Source: Prevotella sp. CAG:1185
GTDB lineage: Bacteria; Bacteroidota; Bacteroidia; Bacteroidales; Bacteroidaceae
Reading direction: 5' to 3'
Length of the DNA stretch: 20,114 nucleotides
Assembly (NCBI GenBank): GCA_000436695.1
Contig: HF992594.1
Coordinates: forward strand, 1-20,114
Both the position numbers and the translations under genes were made by a program. Of this stretch, positions 14,591-20,114 are shown one piece after another (the first letter of the stretch is position 1; each line of letters starts with the position of its first letter). The notes beneath the pieces were generated by a model. That model had not been told where the DNA came from. It did no database searches and saw only the letters and a list, made by a program, of their open reading frames with translations.

Positions 14591-16609
14591 TTATTTTACA
14601 GCGTCATCAATTATCTCGTCATCCACGAAGTTAGGCATTGTTACCTTCAGGTTCGGGGTGCGGGCCATTTCGCGTTCTATGCTGTGAATAGAGCCTTCGT
14701 TGCGTGCCCAGCTGCGGCGGGCTATACCGTTGTTGACGTCCCAGAACAGCATTTCGCGGATGTGACGGGCACTGTCTTCACTGCCGTCAACAAGCATGCC
14801 GAAGCCGCCGTTGATTACTTCGCCCCAGCCTACTCCGCCACCGTTGTGGATAGATACCCATGTGGCACCTCTGAACGAGTCGCCTATGACGTTCTGAACA
14901 GCCATGTCGGCACAGAACTGTGAGCCGTCGTATATGTTACTTGTCTCACGGAACGGAGAGTCGGTTCCTGATACGTCGTGATGGTCGCGGCCAAGCACTA
15001 CCGGACGTGTTATCTCGCCCTTCTTTATTGCCTCGTTGAACGCAAGGGCTATCTTTGTGCGGCCTTCTGCGTCGGCATACAATATACGTGCCTGCGAGCC
15101 TACTACGAGATGGTTGCGTCCTGCTTCCTTTATCCAGTGGATGTTGTCTTCCATCTGATGCTGTATCTCCTCGGGAGCTGTCTTGCATATCTCTTCGAGC
15201 ACCTCTACTGCCAGGCGGTCGGTTACTGCCAAGTCTTCGGGCTTGCCTGATGTACATACCCATCTGAACGGACCGAAACCATAGTCGAAGAACATCGGGC
15301 CCATGATGTCCTGAACGTATGAAGGATATCTGAACTTGCCGTCGGCAGCCATTATGTCGGCTCCAGCACGCTCTGACTGCAACAGGAACGCGTTGCCATA
15401 GTCGAAGAAATACATTCCGCGCTCTGTCAGCTTGTTGATCGCTGCAACCTGTCTGCGCAATGATGCCTGAACACGCTCACGGAACAGTTCGGGATTCTCG
15501 GCCATCATCTGCTTCGACTCCTCAAATGTCATGTCAACAGGATAGTATCCTCCTGCCCACGGGTTGTGCAGTGATGTCTGGTCGCTTCCCAGGTCTACCT
15601 TTATATTCTCGTCAGCCAGTCTTTCCCACAGGTCTACCACGTTGCCTACGTATGCCATAGACACCGTTCTGCGCTCTTCTACGGCCTTTCTTACTGCCGG
15701 TATAAGTTCATTCAGGTCTGTGTGCATCTCGTCCACCCAGCCCTGGTCATAGCGCTTCTGTGCTGCCTTAGGATTAATCTCTGCCACAACGCTTACCACT
15801 CCTGCGATGTTTCCTGCCTTAGGCTGTGCGCCAGACATACCGCCAAGACCTGACGATACGAACAGCATGCCGTGTATATCCTTGCGGCCCGGCTGCTTCT
15901 TCATCTGCATACGTGCGGCGTTAAGTACGGTTATCGTTGTGCCGTGAACAATACCCTGCGGACCGATATACATATACGATCCGGCTGTCATCTGTCCATA
16001 CTGGCTTACGCCCAGTGCGTTCATGCGCTCCCAGTCGTCTGGTTTCGAGTAGTTAGGTATAACCATACCGTTGGTGACAACCACTCTCGGAGCGTTCTTG
16101 TGCGACGGGAAGAGTCCCAGCGGATGTCCTGAATACATTACGAGTGTCTGCTCGTCGGTCATCTCACTTAGATATTTCATCGTCAGCAGATACTGAGCCC
16201 AGTTCTGGAATGCGGCACCGTTGCCTCCGTAAACTATAAGTTCATGAGGATGCTGAGCCACTGCCGGGTTCAGGTTGTTCTGTATCATCAGCATTATTGC
16301 GGCAGCCTGCTCCGACTTGTGCGGATATTCGTCAATGCTTCTCGCGTACATGTCGTAAGTAGGTCTGAATCTGTACATATATATACGGCCGTAGTCGCGC
16401 AGCTCGGCGGCAAATTCCGGCGCAAGTGTCTTGTGGAATTTCTTAGGGAAATATCTCAGCGCATTGCGCAGCGCCAGTTTCTTCTCTTCCTCTGTCAGTA
16501 TGTCCTTGCGCTTCGGCGCATGGTTAACGTCTTTGTCATACTCACGCGGCTCCGGCAGCACGTCAGGTATGCCGGCACGTATCGCCGCCTTAAACTCCTC
16601 ATTTGTCAT
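14591..16609 (-). CDS. hutU: Urocanate hydratase, 672 aa (long form)
   Basis: Adds water to urocanate, using tightly bound NAD, to give imidazolonepropionate. Conserved blocks are YGGNGAAFQNWAQY (127-140), TAGSYMYIGPQGIVHGTT (208-225), GLGGMSGAQ for NAD binding (254-262), GSDQTSLHNPWAGGYYP (341-357), FRWVCTSG with C452 at the position of the catalytic cysteine, GRDHHDVSG (540-548), and HNGGGVGWGEVINGGFG (588-604). At 672 aa it is about 110 residues longer than the Pseudomonas/Bacillus enzyme; extra sequence lies in the N-terminal 60-100 residues and in the stretch before C452. It lies 57 nt after ftcD. Confidence 0.95.
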   Translation of the reverse strand: MTNEEFKAAIRAGIPDVLPEPREYDKDVNHAPKRKDILTEEEKKLALRNALRYFPKKFHKTLAPEFAAELRDYGRIYMYRFRPTYDMYARSIDEYPHKSEQAAAIMLMIQNNLNPAVAQHPHELIVYGGNGAAFQNWAQYLLTMKYLSEMTDEQTLVMYSGHPLGLFPSHKNAPRVVVTNGMVIPNYSKPDDWERMNALGVSQYGQMTAGSYMYIGPQGIVHGTTITVLNAARMQMKKQPGRKDIHGMLFVSSGLGGMSGAQPKAGNIAGVVSVVAEINPKAAQKRYDQGWVDEMHTDLNELIPAVRKAVEERRTVSMAYVGNVVDLWERLADENIKVDLGSDQTSLHNPWAGGYYPVDMTFEESKQMMAENPELFRERVQASLRRQVAAINKLTERGMYFFDYGNAFLLQSERAGADIMAADGKFRYPSYVQDIMGPMFFDYGFGPFRWVCTSGKPEDLAVTDRLAVEVLEEICKTAPEEIQHQMEDNIHWIKEAGRNHLVVGSQARILYADAEGRTKIALAFNEAIKKGEITRPVVLGRDHHDVSGTDSPFRETSNIYDGSQFCADMAVQNVIGDSFRGATWVSIHNGGGVGWGEVINGGFGMLVDGSEDSARHIREMLFWDVNNGIARRSWARNEGSIHSIEREMARTPNLKVTMPNFVDDEIIDDAVK

Positions 16610-16666
16610 AGATATTATGATTTTTCTGTTGTTTAACTGGTTATATGTCTTGCGGTCGTGCCACCA

Positions 16667-18382
16667 TCAGTTTCCGCTGATTACGCGCTCAACCATCTGC
16701 ATTATCTCTGTCTCCTGCTTTGTTGCCTCTGCCATCAGAGCCTCAGCCTCGCCTATCAGAGCCTTGGCTGTCTCCTGGTCTTTCAGCGACGAAGCGTTAA
16801 TCTTAACGTTCAGTCCGGCACCCATCACGGCTGCTCTTGCTGCCAGCGCTCCTACTCCTGCGTCCGACACGCTGTTCGGGTTGCCTGTCTCTACCATTGC
16901 TCTGCACAGTTCAAACACCTGTGCCGATGTCTTCATTGTCTCCAGCGGCACCTGTGCTGCAAACAGTGTTGCCTTCTGTATCGCCTCTGAGCGCAACTGC
17001 TTCTCTTCGTCTGTACCCTTAGGCATTCCGAAGGCTGCCATTATGCGGTTAAAGGCCTCTGTGTCGTCGTCAACGAGTCTCAGCAGCTCTGTCTCCAGCA
17101 CCATACCCTTGTCTGCCCACTGGCTGAATTCGTTCCAGCGGTCGTCCCATCCGGGCTTGTGTGCCGACAGGTTAGCCACCATAGTTGCCAGCGCGGCTCC
17201 CAGTGCGCCCATATATGCAGCCACTGATCCTCCGCCGGGTGCAGGTGATTCTCTTGCAGTCTCGTCAGCAAAGCCCTTCACTGTCAGCGCTGTCAGCTTC
17301 TTTGCCTTCTTCTGGTCTGCCTCGAGCAGCATCTCCACAACCTTCTCTTCGGGCACAAACGGACGCAGGTCGTCCAGTCCCATCGACTTTATCGCTATGT
17401 TCATTATGTCTTCCTCGGGAATACCTGTCGATCTGTGCTGCTTATCCAGGAAATACTTTCCGGCGTCAATGATCGAACGCTTCGGCACAAGACCCACAAT
17501 CTCTGTTCCCGTAACTCTCAATCCTCTGTTCTGTGCGCAGCGGCACACCTCGTCAAAGGCTACGTGCAGCGGCGTGACATTGATGTTTGTTATGTTCATC
17601 GACACCTGTGCGATGCCGTATTCCTCTATAAACCATCCTATGGCCTTGGTCGACTTCAGCGTTCCGGGCTGCATTATCGTCTTTCCGTTGGCGTCTTTCT
17701 TCACCTTGCCTGTTATCGGGTTGCCTTCGCGCACCGGTCTTCCCTTCTCTCTCACGTCAAAAGCCACGGCGTTTGCCCTGCGTGTCGATGTGGTATTAAG
17801 GTTAAAGTTAACGGCAATAAGGAAGTCACGCGCTCCAACGGCAGTACATCCCGTGCGTGCCACGCCTTCGTCAAAGGCTCTTGCGCCAAAGTCGGGAGCC
17901 TTGTCCGGCTCAGCCAGCTTCTCGGGCAGCGCCTCATATTCGCCGGCTCTGCACACGGCCAGATTGCGTCTCTCAGGTTTCAGTGCAGCCTCTTCATAGC
18001 AGTAGCATGGTATCTGCAGCTCGTCGGCTATGCGCTCAGCCAGTTTTCTTGCCAGTTCGGCACACTCTTCAAGAGTTATTCCGCTTACAGGCACCAGCGG
18101 CAACACGTCGGTAGCACCCATACGCGGATGAGCGCCATGATGCTTGCGCATGTCAATAAGCTCTCCTGCCTTCTTCACAGCCTTAAAAGCAGCCTCCACA
18201 ACAGCCTCCGGCTCACCAACAAAAGTAACCACCGTGCGGTTGGTAGCCTCACCCGGGTCAACATCGAGCAGCTTCACGCCGCCGGCTTCTTCAATAACGT
18301 CGGTAATCTGTTTAATAACGTTCTTGTCGCGTCCTTCGCTGAAGTTAGGCACGCACTCCACAATCTGTTTTATTTTTGCCAT
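16667..18382 (-). CDS. ftcD: Fused glutamate formimidoyltransferase / formimidotetrahydrofolate cyclodeaminase, 571 aa
   Basis: Moves the formimino group from formiminoglutamate to tetrahydrofolate and then cyclises it to 5,10-methenyl-THF, releasing ammonia. The transferase part (about 1-330) starts IVECVPNFSEGRD and has the catalytic-region HHGAHPRMGATDVLPLVP (H82). The cyclodeaminase part (about 362-571) starts LTVKGFADETARESPAPGGGSVAA and is helical. The two-domain order is that of mammalian FTCD; many bacteria have the parts as separate genes. No sign of a frameshift between the halves. It is the first gene of the hut run, 112 nt after the predicted transcription start. Confidence 0.95.
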   Translation of the reverse strand: MAKIKQIVECVPNFSEGRDKNVIKQITDVIEEAGGVKLLDVDPGEATNRTVVTFVGEPEAVVEAAFKAVKKAGELIDMRKHHGAHPRMGATDVLPLVPVSGITLEECAELARKLAERIADELQIPCYCYEEAALKPERRNLAVCRAGEYEALPEKLAEPDKAPDFGARAFDEGVARTGCTAVGARDFLIAVNFNLNTTSTRRANAVAFDVREKGRPVREGNPITGKVKKDANGKTIMQPGTLKSTKAIGWFIEEYGIAQVSMNITNINVTPLHVAFDEVCRCAQNRGLRVTGTEIVGLVPKRSIIDAGKYFLDKQHRSTGIPEEDIMNIAIKSMGLDDLRPFVPEEKVVEMLLEADQKKAKKLTALTVKGFADETARESPAPGGGSVAAYMGALGAALATMVANLSAHKPGWDDRWNEFSQWADKGMVLETELLRLVDDDTEAFNRIMAAFGMPKGTDEEKQLRSEAIQKATLFAAQVPLETMKTSAQVFELCRAMVETGNPNSVSDAGVGALAARAAVMGAGLNVKINASSLKDQETAKALIGEAEALMAEATKQETEIMQMVERVISGN

Positions 18383-18500
18383 AGTATTAAGAAATAATGA
18401 ATATGTCTTATTGTTTCTCTTTATAGGTTTAAAGTCTGAGGCCGTAGTCCGGCGTTACAGTTAAAGCACACTCCATCTTCCGCGCCTCGTCAATGCCTTA

Positions 18501-18532
18501 CAAAGATAGGCTTTTCAGACAAGAAACGCAAG
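18501..18532 (-). promoter_or_regulatory. Promoter candidate for the hut operon
   Basis: On the minus strand TATCTTTG (18508-18501) matches TAnnTTTG, and CTTG (18532-18529) lies 20 nt upstream as a -33-like element. The predicted leader is about 110 nt and includes a small hairpin, GCCG/CGGC, at 18441-18453. No riboswitch-like structure is apparent. Confidence 0.6.
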
Positions 18533-18718
18533 AAATATCGGTTAAAAATACAAAGATTATTCCATTAAATATTAACTCGCCCCCACATCCTTACGTCCGT
18601 CAAAATATCAATTCAACACCAAAACATATCCGTCACCGCCGCATCCGCCCATCGCATAGCATCATTTACTTTTAATCTCTAACAACAGCAGGCAGAATAC
18701 TTACAGTCAGGAGTTAAG

Positions 18719-18960
18719 TGAAAAAAGAAGTTAATCTTTGGAGTTATAGTAGTTAAAGGAGTTATCGCTCACTAGGGTGAGCTAGGAGTTAAAGTCATAT
18801 GCCAACGTAGTGCTTATTTAAGTGAACAGTGAAAAGTGAAGAGTGAAAAATCCAAATGTCAACGTCGTACTTGCGACAAGAATCCACAAGACATATGACT
18901 CTAACTCCTAGCCAAATTGTTGGCGATAACTTCTTTTACTTCTTTAACTACAAATGCCTA
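18719..18960. repeat. Nested palindromic repeat, copy D
   Basis: Outer arms 18761-18801 and 18892-18930 pair: each has GTTATCG, a small hairpin, TAGGAGTTA, then (A/G)AGTCATATG. The left arm's hairpin is GCTCAC-TAGG-GTGAGC (18767-18782); the right arm's is GCCAA-ATTG-TTGGC (18911-18924). The core 18802-18891 holds two versions of CAACGT(A/C)GT(G/A)CTT separated by GTGAAAAGTGAAGAGTG, then AAGAATCCACAAG. Further GAGTTA-type units lie outside both arms. Between the ftcD start and 18718, apart from the promoter, I see nothing. Confidence 0.8.
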
Positions 18961-19026
18961 TACCCTTCAAAGCATACGACTCCTTAACTCATCACTCCCT
19001 GATATAAATCCATACAAAACGAAAGA

Positions 19027-19105
19027 ACCCGAGGTGGTGCCATTTCTGTATCATCCTTGAATACGACATCAAAGGACATAATACAAAAATAGCACCACTC
19101 CGGGT
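19027..19105. repeat. 79-bp imperfect palindrome
   Basis: Arms of about 25 bp (19027-19051 and 19081-19105; ACCCGAGGTGGTGCC against GGCACCAC-like GCACCACTCCGGGT) pair with about four mismatches. A second inner pair, CCTTGA and TCAAAGG, continues the stem, so nearly the whole element can fold. No coding potential. Confidence 0.75.
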
Positions 19106-19116
19106 GCGAAGAACAG

Positions 19117-19140
19117 AGCAAACGAAGGACTTCGTTTGCT
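19117..19140. repeat. Perfect 11-bp inverted repeat
   Basis: AGCAAACGAAG (19117-19127) and CTTCGTTTGCT (19130-19140) pair perfectly around two bases. It is followed on the plus strand by AATTAAAAATTCTTTT, so a terminator is possible, but no plus-strand gene leads into it. Confidence 0.7.
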
Positions 19141-19156
19141 AATTAAAAATTCTTTT

Positions 19157-19250
19157 GAGGAGTTAAAGTAGTTAGAGTAGTTATCGCCAACAAGTTGGCT
19201 AGGAGTTAAAGACAATAGTCAACGTAGTGCTTGCGATAAGAATCCACAAG
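19157..19250. repeat. Dispersed intergenic repeat, copy E
   Basis: GAGGAGTTAAAG and GTTAGAGTAG units lead to GTTATC, a hairpin GCCAAC-AA-GTTGGC (19186-19199), then TAGGAGTTAAAGACAAT and the CAACGTAGTGCTTGCG core with AAGAATCCACAAG. It has one arm of the nested palindrome only; the other arm is missing or was replaced by the 113-bp palindrome that follows. Confidence 0.75.
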
Positions 19251-19262
19251 GCACATGGATTT

Positions 19263-19375
19263 TTGTAGGGACGTACCCCAGGTGCGTCCAACTGATAACA
19301 CCCTGTATTTTAATGATTTACGATATAATTTAATGATAAATGAGATGTGGACGCACCTGGGGTACGTCCCTACAA
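19263..19375. mobile_element. 113-bp MITE-like palindromic element
   Basis: Two 28-bp arms (19263-19290 and 19348-19375) are perfect inverted repeats, built on GTAGGGACGTACCCCAGG. The 57-bp spacer is AT-rich and has no ORF. Perfect long arms around a short non-coding centre fit a miniature inverted-repeat element or a large stem-loop. No clear target-site duplication flanks it (TTT to the left, TAC to the right). Confidence 0.65.
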
Positions 19376-19472
19376 TACATTACTAGGAAAGTGAAGAGTT
19401 ATGAGTGAAAAATCCAATGGTCTTGTGTCTATCTGCCTTTGGGTAAGAATCCACAAGACACATAACAATTAT

Positions 19473-19633
19473 GAAACACTGTTCGGTCTAACCCAAACGA
19501 AGTTCAGCGCTAGCTAATTATGAAACGTAGTTCAGCGTCAGCTAATTGTGAAACGAAGTTCAGCGCTAGCTAATTATGAAACGAAGTTCAGCGTTAGCTA
19601 ATTATGAAACGAAGTTCAGCGTTAGTTAATTGT
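19473..19633. repeat. 28-bp tandem repeat, five copies plus a degenerate one
   Basis: Five 28-bp units start at 19494, 19522, 19550, 19578 and 19606, with consensus GAAACGAAGTTCAGCG followed by (C/T)TAGCTAATTAT. A degenerate 21-bp partial unit precedes them at 19473. Copies differ at one to four positions and there are no spacers, so this is not a CRISPR array. No reading frame through it resembles a protein. Confidence 0.9.
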
Positions 19634-19734
19634 GAATTATAATCCATGCTCTTACTTCAATAATTTATAATTTTAAGCTAACTTAGCTATTGGATTTTTC
19701 ACTGTTCACTTTTCATCTTTCACTTAAATAAGCG

Positions 19735-19820
19735 GTATTTTAATCGGATTGAAATTAGCTACGCTGACCGTTGGTTCCTTATATTTTATTCCGACGAATT
19801 ACAAATCCGTCGGTACATTA
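19735..19820. repeat. 87-bp dispersed repeat with terminal hairpin, copy 2
   Basis: Matches 3991-4077 except for one deletion and a few substitutions. Its hairpin is CCGACGAATT (19791-19800), loop ACA, AATCCGTCGG (19804-19813), with one A-C mismatch. Two of its pairs differ from copy 1 on both sides, keeping the stem. Confidence 0.85.
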
Positions 19821-19862
19821 CTCTTGTGGCTTCTACTAGTAAGCACTACGTTTACATTTGGA

Positions 19863-19891
19863 TTCTTCACTCTTCGTTCTTCACTCTTCAC
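19863..19891. repeat. 29-bp gene-end repeat, copy 2
   Basis: Identical to 4162-4190. It is preceded by CATTTGGA and followed by GCTTCTTTAACTAC-type units. Confidence 0.85.
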
Positions 19892-19950
19892 TAAATATGC
19901 TTCTTTAACTACTTTAACTCCAAAAAGTAACATCCCACAAAGCAATTGGA

Positions 19951-19979
19951 TTCTTCACTCTTCGTTCTTCACTCTTCAC
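19951..19979. repeat. 29-bp gene-end repeat, copy 3
   Basis: Identical to 4162-4190. Read on the minus strand, it starts 5 nt after the TAG of the right-edge gene. Copies 1 and 3 also share GCAATTG(A/G)A just beyond. Confidence 0.85.
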
Positions 19980-19984
19980 TTAAA

Positions 19985-20114
19985 CTAGTAATTCTTATTA
20001 TCAATATACACCTCCAGCAGTTTCGACATGCCGTTTTCGTTGTTCGGCACCACGTCCATGTCGGCTACGCAGGCGGGGACGAGGCAGCTCATGCCTTTTG
20101 TCAGATGCACCTGT
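19985..20114 (-). CDS. C-terminal fragment, possibly mannose-6-phosphate isomerase (N-terminus outside window)
   Basis: The last 42 codons of a minus-strand gene enter from the right edge and end at TAG (19987-19985). The fragment has LTKGMSCLVPACVADMDVVP and then KLLEVYIDNKNY. A small beta domain with a KG-x-LVPA turn and a KLLEVYI ending resembles the cupin C-terminus of class I mannose-6-phosphate isomerases (ManA), which make mannose-6-phosphate from fructose-6-phosphate or the reverse. That call rests on a short segment and other cupins are possible. Confidence 0.55.
   Translation of the reverse strand, partial: QVHLTKGMSCLVPACVADMDVVPNNENGMSKLLEVYIDNKNY

Noticed and set aside
16431..17999. 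Plus-strand serine-rich open frame of 522 codons
   Set aside because: It lies opposite hutU and ftcD, both fully supported by motifs. Its composition is what a complement of alanine- and glutamate-rich codons gives.
17435..18397. Plus-strand open frame of 320 codons opposite ftcD
   Set aside because: No motifs, and it covers the well-conserved transferase domain on the other strand.
18383..18500. Riboswitch in the hut leader
   Set aside because: The leader is short and only a 4-bp GCCG/CGGC stem is seen. There is no match to a riboswitch core that I know.
19473..19633. Tandem 28-bp repeats as a CRISPR array
   Set aside because: The units are directly adjacent with no spacers, and no cas gene is in the window.
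19749..19988. Small plus-strand open frame of 79 codons
   Set aside because: It translates the dispersed 87-bp and 29-bp repeats and the end of the right-edge gene.

Overview
The window looks like a Bacteroidota chromosome, most likely order Bacteroidales and plausibly Prevotella-like, with the end of an integrative conjugative element (ICE) at its left edge. The signs are Bacteroidetes-type promoters (TTTG, about 19 nt, TAnnTTTG), DUF4369 and lipobox lipoproteins, a Wzi-family outer-membrane protein, a DivIC/FtsB-like protein, the long form of urocanate hydratase, and a CTnDOT-type integrase. Genus is inference only.

Layout. (1) 1-~1747: ICE end, with a small gene cut by the window edge, then an IntDOT-like tyrosine recombinase of 411 aa. 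The element seems to stop at a TATCTTTGC core at about 1738-1747. (2) ~1739-1935: two and a fraction tandem copies of a 75-76 bp promoter-like repeat; the ICE appears to sit in the first copy. (3) 2082-3837, + strand: a polyprenol-phosphate-mannose-synthase-like glycosyltransferase, then a PlsC-type acyltransferase. (4) 7614->4191, - strand: a probable operon of DUF4369 lipoprotein, dihydroorotase (pyrC) and a membrane-anchored metallophosphoesterase. (5) 8448->7698, - strand: a DivIC/FtsB-like protein overlapping a four-helix membrane protein, behind a near-consensus promoter. (6) 10746->8846, - strand: a Wzi-like barrel overlapping a small lipoprotein. (7) 18382->11578, - strand: a histidine-utilisation operon ftcD-fchA fusion, hutU, hutH, hutI, with a candidate promoter at 18501-18532 and a strong intrinsic terminator at 11435-11478. 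(8) 18383-19984: about 1.6 kb with no convincing gene, packed with repeats and palindromes. (9) 19985-20114: C-terminus of a gene cut by the right edge, perhaps mannose-6-phosphate isomerase.

The hut genes make a complete route from histidine to glutamate: HutH gives urocanate, HutU imidazolonepropionate, HutI formiminoglutamate, and the fused FtcD/FchA passes the formimino group to tetrahydrofolate and releases ammonia. No hutG or hutF is present, so this is the folate-linked route.

The least explained content is a set of dispersed, nested palindromic repeats in the gaps at 3859-4190, 14371-14585 and 18719-19984. Copies share flanks, but the hairpin stems differ between copies in ways that keep base pairing. 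One such inverted repeat lies inside the hut operon, and a 29-bp unit directly follows the stop codons of two unrelated genes.
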